The notes under the pieces were generated by a model. The model saw nothing but the letters and a program-made list of their open reading frames with translations, made no database searches and was not told the origin of the DNA. From Gemmatimonadota bacterium (lineage in GTDB: Bacteria; Latescibacterota; UBA2968), in contig JAPPAB010000007.1 of the NCBI GenBank assembly GCA_026705765.1, positions 1 to 64,000 of the forward strand: 64,000 bases of DNA. Direction: 5' to 3'. Both the position numbers and the translations under genes were made by a program. Positions within the stretch are counted from its first letter, which is position 1. The number at the start of each line of letters is the position of its first letter. Shown piece after piece: positions 1 through 8,260 of this stretch.

Positions 1-385
1 CATAGAGTGTTTCCTTGCGATCTTGCACAACGCGTTCAAATCCCTTTTTTGCTACAAACAGACCATCATCAACCTGCCGCTCTTCGCCCAGTGACAAACC
101 CCTGCCAGCAGATAGTGCTTTTTGCACAGCACCTGCCAGCGTGCGTTCATCAAACCCACCCAAATAGGTCAGATGATCGCTTTCAAAGCGCACGGTTTTC
201 GGTGGGTCCGAAGGCCCATCAAAGACGAGATGGACAACAGTATTTGTTCGTATATTTTGAGAATAAAAAAGCGCGTTGGCCAAACAATGCGCCACGATCT
301 CCAATCGCCCAACCCGACGCAGGTCATCCAGTGAAAAATCGGGTGTGGTGGGACCTTTGCGAGCGCGAAGAATAAAATTTCTCAT
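1..385 (-). CDS. trmY: TrmY-like tRNA pseudouridine(54) N1-methyltransferase, N-terminal 128 residues (runs off left edge)
   Basis: The - strand is open from ATG at 385-383 to the edge of the window, without a stop. The protein begins MRNFILRARKGPTTPDFSL, then has GRLEIV, the segment NIRTNTVVHLVFDGP, DPPKTVRFE and DERTLAGAVQKAL. These match in order the N-terminal pattern of archaeal TrmY (MREFI, GRLD, SHDIR, PNPP, SPDER, IKKAL). TrmY is a SPOUT-fold, SAM-dependent enzyme that methylates N1 of pseudouridine 54 in tRNA; the SAM-binding C-terminal knot lies outside the window, so activity cannot be judged. The gene is divergent from the gene starting at 398, with only 12 bp between start codons. 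TrmY homologues are typical of Archaea and occur sporadically in bacteria, so the presence here is noteworthy. The family call is firm; the function in this organism is inference. Confidence 0.8.
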   Translation of the reverse strand, partial: MRNFILRARKGPTTPDFSLDDLRRVGRLEIVAHCLANALFYSQNIRTNTVVHLVFDGPSDPPKTVRFESDHLTYLGGFDERTLAGAVQKALSAGRGLSLGEERQVDDGLFVAKKGFERVVQDRKETLY

Positions 386-397
386 AAGGAGCAAATT

Positions 398-1138
398 ATG
401 AAACGCTGGGTGATCGCAATGCTGATCCTCACAACTCAGGTCAGCGCGGAAAACGAAAACAAAATGTCAACAGGGGATAGTAAAACCGATGAAATAATGG
501 TCGAAATTCAAAAAAACGCCAGAGAAATCGCCACCTGCAAGGCTGAACAAACGACCGTCATTCGCGTTATGGATCAAGAACTGACGCTCAATACCAGTGC
601 AACCTTTAAGCGCCCCAACCTCATGCGTCTCGACACCGTACAAGACCAGGTGATCATTTCACAGCGGTTGTCTGATGGCGGATTGATGTGGACCTATGAC
701 CGCGAAGAGAAAATCGTCTCCAAGGTGAACCTCGGGCGGGTCTATCGCATAACCAACCTCGAAGCCGATGCAGATCAGGCCGATCCCCTGCGTCCCTTTA
801 GAGGTTTGGAATGGACGAGTATTCGCTACACCAAAGATAAAATCTTTGAAGATCGTCCCCACCGCGTTTTTGAAGCCAAGACCAAAGTCAATCTCTTACA
901 TGCGCAACTGCCCAATCCCCCTGTCAAAGCACAATTGCTCATCAATCCCGAAGATGGTCTGTTGCGCCGGGTTGGCCTTTTTGATGCCAAAGACAATGAG
1001 ATCATCTCACAGACCTTTCACAATTTGACCACCAATCCCGACGTAAAAGACAAATGGTTTGAATTTATCGTACCCGCGGGCACCCATGTCATTGACGCCA
1101 CCGACGATGCAATACAAGCCCTCAAAGCAGCACAGTAG
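398..1138 (+). CDS. LolA-like outer-membrane lipoprotein carrier domain protein
   Basis: ATG at 398 follows AAGGAG by 6 nt. The 246-residue product begins with a Sec signal peptide (MKRWVIAMLILTTQVSA, residues 1-17), so it is probably periplasmic. The body alternates hydrophobic and polar residues in the manner of the LolA/LolB half-barrel fold: a basic stretch ATFKRPNLMRLDT, then the segment with DGGLMWTYDREEK, and a late LLINPEDGLLRRVGLFD strand. Such proteins bind a lipoprotein acyl chain or another lipid in the periplasm. It is shorter on motif identity than true LolA, so LolA-like is the safest name. It is followed 13 bp later by a VanZ-family gene on the same strand, probably co-transcribed. 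Confidence 0.6.
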   Translation: MKRWVIAMLILTTQVSAENENKMSTGDSKTDEIMVEIQKNAREIATCKAEQTTVIRVMDQELTLNTSATFKRPNLMRLDTVQDQVIISQRLSDGGLMWTYDREEKIVSKVNLGRVYRITNLEADADQADPLRPFRGLEWTSIRYTKDKIFEDRPHRVFEAKTKVNLLHAQLPNPPVKAQLLINPEDGLLRRVGLFDAKDNEIISQTFHNLTTNPDVKDKWFEFIVPAGTHVIDATDDAIQALKAAQ

Positions 1139-1151
1139 GGTGGAAAAATTC

Positions 1152-1559
1152 ATGACAACAACGCATTGGCGCATCGCTCTATTTATCTGGCTACTCTTAA
1201 TTTTTATTGGTTCAAGTGGCCTGCTATCGTTCGAAAATACAGAAAAATTTTTCTTTTTCAGTGAACGAATACACCATGCGGCGCGCAAATTCGCACACAT
1301 AGCAGAATACGCTATTCTGACCTATTTGTGTTTCCGGTCTCTATGGACAAAGAACCGATTTACCTCCTGTGTATTGTGGAGCGTCCTGATATCCATCCTC
1401 TATGCGATATTGGACGAATACCATCAATCCTTTGTCCCCAGCCGCACTGGCGTCTGGACTGATGTGGTATGGGACGGCACGGGTGTCGCAATCATAATCC
1501 TATTATTGTGGTATGCGAAACACAGGGAAAACGGCAAAATCAGACAGTGGATTTTATAG
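1152..1559 (+). CDS. VanZ-family membrane protein
   Basis: A 135-residue small membrane protein. ATG at 1152 is preferred over the longer upstream reading because it lies just after the previous stop (1138) with GGTGGA upstream, and gives a normal-length VanZ protein. Membrane segments are visible near residues 7-24, 50-63, 74-88 and 106-122. Family residues include the AEYAILTYL helix and the DEYHQSFVPSR loop, which are the VanZ signatures (H/E-Y and DE-xxQ-F-P-xR). The family is named after a teicoplanin-resistance gene, but most members have no known role, so no resistance function is inferred. It sits between the LolA-like gene and a sulfatase on the same strand. Confidence 0.85.
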   Translation: MTTTHWRIALFIWLLLIFIGSSGLLSFENTEKFFFFSERIHHAARKFAHIAEYAILTYLCFRSLWTKNRFTSCVLWSVLISILYAILDEYHQSFVPSRTGVWTDVVWDGTGVAIIILLLWYAKHRENGKIRQWIL

Positions 1560-1582
1560 ACTCTTTAACAGGATACCCCGAC

Positions 1583-2896
1583 ATGACCAAATCTGGAAAA
1601 ATCGAAAAACCCAACATCCTCTTCATCCTCGCAGACGATATGGGTTGGGGTGACGTCAGCTATCACGGCTCACACATTCACACGCCCAACATCGACCGCC
1701 TCGCAGCCACGGGAATCGAACTCGACCAGCACTACGTCTGTCCCATGTGTACCCCCACCCGCACATGCTTGTTAACGGGACGCCATCCCGGCCGCTTTGG
1801 ACGTCACGCCACCGTCCCGTCCAACGCCCCTGTACTCCCAGATGGATATGAAACGCTCGCCTCATCCTTTCGCAATGCGGGCTACGAAACTGGCCTCTTT
1901 GGAAAATGGCATTTGGGATCCTCTCCCGAATACGGCCCCAACCAATTTGGTTTCAATACAGCTTATGGAAGTCTGGCCGGCGGCGTTGACCCGTACAACC
2001 ACCGCTACAAATCAGGCCCTTATAGCGTTACCTGGCACCGCAACGGCGAACTCGTCGAAGAGCGCGGTCACGTCACCGACCTCATCGCTCGAGAAGCTGT
2101 CCAGTGGATCGAAGCGCAAACAGGCCCCTGGTTTTGCTATGTCCCCTTCACCGCTGTTCACACCCCCATCAAAGCACCACAACACTGGATAGATCGCTAT
2201 TCAGATCGGCGCTATGATCCAGACGACGACAAAGACCGCTCATTCAAAACCTATGCCGCGTACGCCAGCCAGATGGATCACGCCATTGGCCAACTCGTCG
2301 AAGCTATTGCCCGCCTGTGCCAGCGCGAAAACACCATCATCATCTTCTCATCGGACAACGGCGCCATCCCTGCCGGTCCTCTTCACGACACAGACAAATA
2401 TCCGGGCCGCCACGAAGACATGCCGCGTCTGGGCTGCAATTTGCCCCTGCGAGGTCAAAAATCTCAACTCTACGAAGGCGGTATCCGCACGCCATCCCTG
2501 ATCAACTGGCCTTTTCATCTCCAACCCGGAAAATGCTTCCACCCCCTGCACATAACCGATTGGATGCCAACCCTGACCAATCTCATCAACTACACGCCCG
2601 ATAGCGACCCTCAATGGGATGGCCAAGACATCTGGCCTCTGCTCACAGGCGACATCGCCATACCCGAAGAACGGTCTATCTTCTGGAACTTTAGAGGATC
2701 GTCTTTTGGCATGCGAACGGGCAATTGGAAATTGATCTACGAAGAAGGCCAAATCCCGGAAGAAACCCAACTCTTTCACATCGGTTCCGACCCCTTTGAA
2801 ACAACAAATATTACCTCTAAACAAACCGACCGCGTGCATCGCATGCTCGAACACATAGCCAATGAGCGAAAACGCGACAACAGTTCAAAAAGGTAA
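1583..2896 (+). CDS. Sulfatase (arylsulfatase family, type I formylglycine)
   Basis: A 437-residue alkaline-phosphatase-superfamily sulfatase that would hydrolyse a sulfate ester. It begins with the metal-binding strand PNILFILADDMGWGD. The formylglycine motif is C56-T-P-T-R60, fitting C-x-P-x-R, followed by LLTGRHPGR. The sequences GKWHLG and FSSDNGAIP supply the usual metal and sulfate ligands. ATG at 1583 starts directly before this conserved N terminus; the upstream in-frame extension overlaps the VanZ gene and looks non-coding. No signal peptide is visible, unusual for a sulfatase meant for export, so it may act in the cytoplasm. The stop is immediately followed by the DUF3604 gene, indicating coupled expression. 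The substrate cannot be told from sequence. Confidence 0.9.
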   Translation: MTKSGKIEKPNILFILADDMGWGDVSYHGSHIHTPNIDRLAATGIELDQHYVCPMCTPTRTCLLTGRHPGRFGRHATVPSNAPVLPDGYETLASSFRNAGYETGLFGKWHLGSSPEYGPNQFGFNTAYGSLAGGVDPYNHRYKSGPYSVTWHRNGELVEERGHVTDLIAREAVQWIEAQTGPWFCYVPFTAVHTPIKAPQHWIDRYSDRRYDPDDDKDRSFKTYAAYASQMDHAIGQLVEAIARLCQRENTIIIFSSDNGAIPAGPLHDTDKYPGRHEDMPRLGCNLPLRGQKSQLYEGGIRTPSLINWPFHLQPGKCFHPLHITDWMPTLTNLINYTPDSDPQWDGQDIWPLLTGDIAIPEERSIFWNFRGSSFGMRTGNWKLIYEEGQIPEETQLFHIGSDPFETTNITSKQTDRVHRMLEHIANERKRDNSSKR

Positions 2897-2897
2897 G

Positions 2898-4715
2898 ATG
2901 CGAGACATTCACATGCCCGACAGCCGATTCTGGGCAACCGCAGCCGGCAGGCTTCAGGTCTGCTGTCCCGTGGATCTCCGGCTCCACTACCGGGCACCGG
3001 ACGGTGGATTTCGGGCCGGTGGAAACCTGTGGATCTTCTACGACATCCGCCAGTACCTCAACAGGGATCAGGCATTTCAACCCCACGACGGCATCGAGAT
3101 CACAGGCCCACCAGACACGGACTGGGAAGGCGTCCCCCTTGTGGGAGGCGGCGTTGTGCGCACCTTTGACACGCACCCGTTGACGCCCGAGTTTCTCCAC
3201 GCCGTTCACATCAGGTGCAAAAAAGGTCGGGTTGCACCCGCAGAACGCGTCACCATTGCACTTCGCACCCATCCGGACGGGTTTCTGCTCCCGCAGAACG
3301 CCATTGACGCCTTTCACTTCTGGCTTGTCGAAGATCTGGACGGTGTCCTTTCTTTTCATCATCCAGGAGGTAAGTATCACTTTTTTTTGCCCAGAGATAC
3401 AGACCTCTCCATTCTCAAGAGCAATCCCCTCACCATTACGCCCGGATCTGTGGAAACGCTCCGGGTGACAGCGCACGCGCTGAGCACAGGGCGTATCGCA
3501 GCGCAGGTCACCCCCATCGACACATACGGCAATCCCGTCTTTTCTAAAGACGAACTCACCCTTGCTACTGCAGCGGAAAGCATCAGCGTATTTCTGGACA
3601 ATTCCCACACCACGCGTACCCACCTCTCTGCGAAGGCCCCCTGGGACCAAGTCTCTGCCAGGCGTGGAAAGCTGAACGCTCAGAGCAATCCCACGCGAGT
3701 CACTACTACACCCTCTGATTTAACTCTGTACTGGGGTGATATCCACGGCATGCTGTTCAACCAGCGCCCTCTGACAGACTATTTTATCTGGGCCAGAGAC
3801 ATCGCCCATCTGAGCTTCTCGGGCGGACAGCTTTTTTCGTATAGCGCCTGCATCGCCGAAGTCTGGGAACAGCTTATAGATGCCTGGCGTTCCTTCACAC
3901 TGCCCGGAGAATTTATTGCTCTTCCCTCCATTGAATTCGCCACACCACCCGACGGCAGTCACCGTCTCGGATTCTTTCCCGATCTGGACGGTCTTTCTCC
4001 CATCTTCTGCGAAGATCGACCCGAAGCCCACGACCCCAAACTCCAGGCGCGCTACCATCCGGAAACCGTCTACTGCAAGGATTACCGAGAACTCTACGAC
4101 GCCGTCCATGCCCGGGGCGGATTCACTCAAGGGCACTTTCACACCGCCTTTTACGAACGGGAATGCCTCGCAGAAATCTACCAGAAGCAGAATGTCAACG
4201 TGGATCTTGAAGAAGCCAAAATCAACCGGGCCATCCAGTTTCAGGGTCTCAAACTCGGTATTGTCAGCGGCAGCGACACCCACGACTCCCGTCCGGCAAA
4301 CCCTTATCCGGAACCGGGACCTGGCAAACCCGCGGGACTTACCGGCCTGTGGGCGGAACGGCTTGACCGCCCCACCATCTTCGATGCATTCTCAAAGCGC
4401 CGGTGCTACGCCACCACTGGCGCCCGGATCTATATCGATTTTCAGATCAATTCCCATCCCATGGGCAGCACTGTCAGGGCACATCGCTACGAATTTACCG
4501 CTGAAGTTCTGGGCACAGCAGACATAGACCGCATCGAATTGATGGTCAACGGGGACATATCCCAAACCTTTACACCCAAAAAACAGCACATTATCCTGGG
4601 AGATACCGTCCACCTGACCTTTTCACCCTCAGGTGTTCACTACTGCTACCTTCGCATCTACCAGCACGATGGCCACCGGGCGTGGACCAGCCCGATCTGG
4701 TTAGACAAAGTATGA
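2898..4715 (+). CDS. DUF3604 family protein (PHP-like metal-dependent fold)
   Basis: A 605-residue protein whose N-terminal ~260 residues are beta-rich. The C-terminal part carries the DUF3604 pattern: LYWGDIHGM near residue 275, GGFTQGHFH, GIVSGSDTHDSRP near 455, GLTGLWAERLDRPTIFDA and RRCYATTGARI. The histidines and aspartates of WGDIH, GHFH and SDTH resemble the metal ligands of PHP-domain phosphoesterases, so a hydrolase is likely; the substrate is unknown. ATG at 2898 follows AAGG and lies 1 nt after the sulfatase stop; an upstream in-frame ATG at 2862 inside the sulfatase is an alternative. Coupling with sulfatases suggests a role in breaking down a sulfated compound, which is inference from context. 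Confidence 0.8.
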   Translation: MRDIHMPDSRFWATAAGRLQVCCPVDLRLHYRAPDGGFRAGGNLWIFYDIRQYLNRDQAFQPHDGIEITGPPDTDWEGVPLVGGGVVRTFDTHPLTPEFLHAVHIRCKKGRVAPAERVTIALRTHPDGFLLPQNAIDAFHFWLVEDLDGVLSFHHPGGKYHFFLPRDTDLSILKSNPLTITPGSVETLRVTAHALSTGRIAAQVTPIDTYGNPVFSKDELTLATAAESISVFLDNSHTTRTHLSAKAPWDQVSARRGKLNAQSNPTRVTTTPSDLTLYWGDIHGMLFNQRPLTDYFIWARDIAHLSFSGGQLFSYSACIAEVWEQLIDAWRSFTLPGEFIALPSIEFATPPDGSHRLGFFPDLDGLSPIFCEDRPEAHDPKLQARYHPETVYCKDYRELYDAVHARGGFTQGHFHTAFYERECLAEIYQKQNVNVDLEEAKINRAIQFQGLKLGIVSGSDTHDSRPANPYPEPGPGKPAGLTGLWAERLDRPTIFDAFSKRRCYATTGARIYIDFQINSHPMGSTVRAHRYEFTAEVLGTADIDRIELMVNGDISQTFTPKKQHIILGDTVHLTFSPSGVHYCYLRIYQHDGHRAWTSPIWLDKV

Positions 4716-4791
4716 TATTAAACCGAATGGAAAACCACATAACCACCCGCATTGAAGCGCCCAAAGGGTGCAATCACAACAAGGAGATATT

Positions 4792-6111
4792 ATGTCCTAC
4801 CGCAACGTCCTCTTACTCATTGCCGACGATTGGAGCCCCATTGCCGGATGTTATGGCAATGACGTCATCAAAATGCCCAGCGTAGATGCACTTGCTGCGC
4901 GAGGCACCTTATTTAAACACGCCTTTTGCACCACCCCATCGTGCGCAGCCAGCCGCGCCAACCTCCTCACCGGACACTACAGCCACACGCACGGACAATA
5001 CGGCCACTCGCACAGCATTCACAACTTCCACACGCAACTCGACATGCCGTCAATTCCCAAAACACTACAATCTGCCGGATTCACCACTGGCGTTGTCGGC
5101 AAACTCCACGTACAACCCGAATCTGTCTATCCCTGGAACTACGAAGCTGGCGGAGGGCGCAATGTGCGCGGTATTGCAGACAACATCTCGAAATTCTTTG
5201 AAACCATTGACAACGATCAACCATTCTATCTCCACGTCGGTTATTCCGATCCCCACCGCGATTTCGGCAACAAACAAACCTATCCCGGCGTCCCCGAAGT
5301 CACGTATTCACCCGAGGAAATCATCGTCCCTGATTTCTTACCCGACCATCCAGACGTCCGACGAGAATTTGCCGAATACTACCAATCCGTCTCTCGCCTC
5401 GACACCGGCATTGGCATGGCCGTCCAGGCACTCCAGGACGCCGGTCGAGCCGACGACACCATGATCATCGTCATGAGCGACCACGGCATGCCCTTTCCCG
5501 GCGGCAAAGCCTCTTCTTTTGACACGGGCCATCACTGCCCGCTCATCATCACGCGCCCAAATGCCGAAGCCGTTGTCAGTGACGCCCTCGTCAACTGGAA
5601 CAACATCGCCCCAACCGTCTTTGAATGGTGCGGCGTTGAACCCCCTGAAGGCCTGCCCGAAAAGTCCCTCGTCCCCATCCTGGACGAATCACATCCCGAG
5701 GGATTTGACGAAACATTCTTCTCCCACACCTTCCACGAAGTCACCAACTACTACCCCTACCGGGTTCTGCGCGGACGCAAATACAAATACGTGCGCAATC
5801 TCTATCCCGAAATCACCACCCCTTTGCCCAGTGACCTGTGGGCATCGCCCACCTGGCAGGCCATTCGCAGAGAAAATCTGGAAATGGGCAAACGCCGCAC
5901 GGAAAAATTCCTGCATCAGGATGCCGAAGCCCTCTTCGACATTGAAAACGATCCCATGGAATCCACCAACATCATCGACGACCCCGAGGTTCAGGACATC
6001 GCCGAATCCATGCGACAAAAAGTTCGCACCTTCCGCAAAGAAACCCGAGACCCCTGGTGCCTGGCGTCCTATCACGCGGGCGAACCGGGTATGGAACCTG
6101 GCGTAATGTGA
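4792..6111 (+). CDS. Sulfatase with C-x-A-S-R active-site motif
   Basis: A 439-residue sulfatase starting at the ATG 5 nt after AAGGAG; no signal peptide is visible. N-terminal metal motif LLLIADDWSP, active site C51-A-A-S-R55 followed by ANLLTGHYSHTHGQYGH, and the histidine/aspartate sites VGKLHVQP and IVMSDHGMPFPGGK are all present. The residue two positions after the cysteine is alanine instead of the proline of the common C-x-P-x-R motif. Alanine at this place is known in some prokaryotic sulfatases, and radical-SAM maturases of the anSME type accept it, so the enzyme may need a different maturase from the others in the window. It is the last gene of the + strand run and is followed by a strong terminator. 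Confidence 0.88.
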   Translation: MSYRNVLLLIADDWSPIAGCYGNDVIKMPSVDALAARGTLFKHAFCTTPSCAASRANLLTGHYSHTHGQYGHSHSIHNFHTQLDMPSIPKTLQSAGFTTGVVGKLHVQPESVYPWNYEAGGGRNVRGIADNISKFFETIDNDQPFYLHVGYSDPHRDFGNKQTYPGVPEVTYSPEEIIVPDFLPDHPDVRREFAEYYQSVSRLDTGIGMAVQALQDAGRADDTMIIVMSDHGMPFPGGKASSFDTGHHCPLIITRPNAEAVVSDALVNWNNIAPTVFEWCGVEPPEGLPEKSLVPILDESHPEGFDETFFSHTFHEVTNYYPYRVLRGRKYKYVRNLYPEITTPLPSDLWASPTWQAIRRENLEMGKRRTEKFLHQDAEALFDIENDPMESTNIIDDPEVQDIAESMRQKVRTFRKETRDPWCLASYHAGEPGMEPGVM

Positions 6112-6134
6112 TCGCTCCTTCTATACAAACAAAC

Positions 6135-6170
6135 CCCCGCCTGATCATCCCGGGCGGGGATTTTGTTTTT
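6135..6170. terminator. Rho-independent terminator between convergent genes
   Basis: CCCCGCC (6135-6141) pairs with GGCGGGG (6153-6159) and is followed on the + strand by ATTTTGTTTTTT. It lies 24 bp after the sulfatase stop and 33 bp before the stop of the convergent beta-barrel gene, so it may serve both sides. Confidence 0.85.
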
Positions 6171-6191
6171 TAATTAGAGATTGTGCAACAA

Positions 6192-7451
6192 CTAAAAATT
6201 GTACATCAGACTCACATCAATAAAACTATCGCGGCGCGTATCGTAGTGGATATCTGCTTTGTCAATAGAGAGAAGATGAATCGCCTCTATATTCAGAGAC
6301 AACTGATCAGAGATGCGCCGGTCCAATTCGACAGATAGTGCGCGTGTAGAACGACCCGCATCCCCCAAAAAACTCGTGACAATTTCAGTACTCTGAACAT
6401 CGTTGAACGCGAGGCGCGTAGCAAAAAAGAAGTCGTTTTCGAGCGTATTGGGCGAGCGACTCGGCGTCGCATTTCGCCCCCGCCCATCGTAATTCCATTC
6501 GCCGAGCAAACTGACATCAAAGGCCGAACCAAATACGGAATAAAACGTGTATTCTCCCCCAAAAACGGAAGCCACATAATCCTCTTCCATACCCAGCAAA
6601 TTTCGAGCACCCGCGCGCTGAATAGCCTCGAACTTAAACAACCATGAGCCGACAGTCAGTTGTGCATCCAGCCCAAACTGACGGATCTGATCGTAGTGCT
6701 GCACCAATACCGGTGCTCCATTACTACTCACGCCCGGCATCAGAAAAGGCTCTCGGCTCGTACCATTGAACACACTCAAACCAACATCGAAAGCGCCAAA
6801 ACTCTGACTATACCGTCCTGCGAAATCCACATGCCACGCCTCCCCCTCGCTCTCATACTCGACGCGTTCATCTTCCACCACGAGCGAGAGGCGCAAGCGG
6901 CCAGATTCGCCCGGAAACGTGCGCACCCGGTGATACGGCAAAACAAAAAATTCCACTACTCCCCAATCGCTGGACCAGGTAATATTGACCATCGGCTGCC
7001 CCAACTTCGCCTCTCCGTTTGGGTGTTCCACCAGATCGATCTGATTGACAATATCCACCAGATGTTGCGATTCAGTAACGCCCCAGAAGACCTGATCAAT
7101 ACCCACGCGCAACTCCCATTCGCCATCGCCGATCTCTCCGAATACCAGAAAATAGGCTTCTCGCAGATCGGCATGGGTGCGGCGTGGATCCGCGTTGTCG
7201 TAGCGAAAAAATGGCGATAGCGTGAAACTCCTACCCTCAGCGTCTGCGAGATAGAGGTTGGGTACTACAACAAAACCGATGGCATGTGCCCCCTGACCGG
7301 AAAAAGCACCGGATTTGGGAAACCATCGGCTTTCGACATTCACGCGCCCGGAAAAATCGCGGTCAATCCCAATTTCGGCATGTGCGCCAGCAGCAAAGAC
7401 CAGAGCCAAAGTCCAGACGGCACCGAGATAAAAAGAGATACGGCGTAGCAT
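6192..7451 (-). CDS. Outer-membrane beta-barrel protein (DUF1302/porin-like) of an RND-LolA-barrel operon
   Basis: A 419-residue protein with a signal peptide ending in FAAGAHA and alternating beta strands to a C-terminal aromatic residue (FIDVSLMYNF), the usual outer-membrane insertion signal. The strand pairs around LREAYFLVFGEIGDGEWELRV and the phrase GVTESQHLVDIVNQ resemble DUF1302-type proteins that occur with LolA-like and RND genes. ATG at 7451 shares its A with the TGA of the upstream LolA-like gene, a sign of translational coupling; TTG at 7454 is a less likely alternative. It probably forms the outer-membrane part of an export route for a lipid or other hydrophobic compound, inferred from the operon. 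Confidence 0.7.
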   Translation of the reverse strand: MLRRISFYLGAVWTLALVFAAGAHAEIGIDRDFSGRVNVESRWFPKSGAFSGQGAHAIGFVVVPNLYLADAEGRSFTLSPFFRYDNADPRRTHADLREAYFLVFGEIGDGEWELRVGIDQVFWGVTESQHLVDIVNQIDLVEHPNGEAKLGQPMVNITWSSDWGVVEFFVLPYHRVRTFPGESGRLRLSLVVEDERVEYESEGEAWHVDFAGRYSQSFGAFDVGLSVFNGTSREPFLMPGVSSNGAPVLVQHYDQIRQFGLDAQLTVGSWLFKFEAIQRAGARNLLGMEEDYVASVFGGEYTFYSVFGSAFDVSLLGEWNYDGRGRNATPSRSPNTLENDFFFATRLAFNDVQSTEIVTSFLGDAGRSTRALSVELDRRISDQLSLNIEAIHLLSIDKADIHYDTRRDSFIDVSLMYNF

Positions 7452-8260
7452 CAACGCACCCGTCTTAGCCCGGTTTGCGTGAAATCGCGATCATCCAGAT
7501 CTGTTTGAAACTCAAAATCCGTCCACGTCAGGACAGTACTTTTTCCAGTTAAATGATTGACCATCGTCATCTCACCAGCACGCCAGTAACGTTCCAGATA
7601 CTGCGCGTAATTTCCCAGAGTAAGTGTCTTCAGATGGGCATTCTTGCGATCGTAATACTCCACTTTCCAGACGCGAAGCTCGTCCTTATCCCTCCAGACC
7701 ACCTGGCGGCTATAGCCCGATTTCTTATCCGCGGGAAAGCGTTCTGTAACCGTGCATGTCAAATCGCCATATGCCTCGTCGCGCAGATAGCGATAGGTAA
7801 ATTTCTCCACAGCCTGAGGAGTCAGGTCCTCATAAGCAAATTCACTCCCCATAAACGAACCGGACTGGTTAGACGAACTAATGCGCTTGACGCGCTTCAG
7901 AGCAGGCAAATAAAGCCATTGGTCGTCCGCGCTTTCCCGATGAGCGTGAATAAGCAACGCCGTTCCCTTGACATCGCGCGGTTCATCGAACACAAACAGG
8001 CTCTTGTCGCCATCTTCGGAGACTTCGAGAACCTTTACCCGGAGTTGGCACCGGCTCTCTTGCCCGTGTTTGTTGCGCAACACCATGGTTTGCTGAGCCG
8101 TAAAATTACCAAAACCCTTCTCGCGAGCGTGAGAATCCTGAGCGATTTTCAACCCGGTTTCCTCTGCAGTTTCAGAACGAGCGGGTATTGGCACACCGAG
8201 ATAAATCAAAAGAATTGGACAAAGCGCGAAAAACAGATGTATTGGTCGTATTGGTATCAT
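7451..8260 (-). CDS. Outer-membrane lipoprotein-sorting (LolA-like) protein
   Basis: A 269-residue periplasmic protein with a signal peptide (residues 1 to about 28, ending PARSETA). The central part has the pattern of the outer membrane lipoprotein-sorting family: LFVFDEPRDVKGTALLIH, QWLYLPALKRVKRISS, NQSGSFMGSEFAYEDLTP and a late VVWRDKDELRVWKVEYYD. In that family the protein sits next to an MMPL/RND transporter and is thought to carry lipid across the periplasm. Its ATG overlaps the RND stop by 4 nt (ATGA) and its own TGA overlaps the next start by 1 nt, so all three genes are coupled. Confidence in the family is high; the cargo is unknown. Confidence 0.85.
   Translation of the reverse strand: MIPIRPIHLFFALCPILLIYLGVPIPARSETAEETGLKIAQDSHAREKGFGNFTAQQTMVLRNKHGQESRCQLRVKVLEVSEDGDKSLFVFDEPRDVKGTALLIHAHRESADDQWLYLPALKRVKRISSSNQSGSFMGSEFAYEDLTPQAVEKFTYRYLRDEAYGDLTCTVTERFPADKKSGYSRQVVWRDKDELRVWKVEYYDRKNAHLKTLTLGNYAQYLERYWRAGEMTMVNHLTGKSTVLTWTDFEFQTDLDDRDFTQTGLRRVR

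Noticed and set aside
2348-2854. Open frame of 168 residues on the - strand within the sulfatase
   Set aside because: A shadow of the codon pattern of the sulfatase; no family match and no ribosome site.
7452-7454. TTG start of the beta-barrel gene
   Set aside because: ATG at 7451 overlaps the previous stop and is the better candidate.
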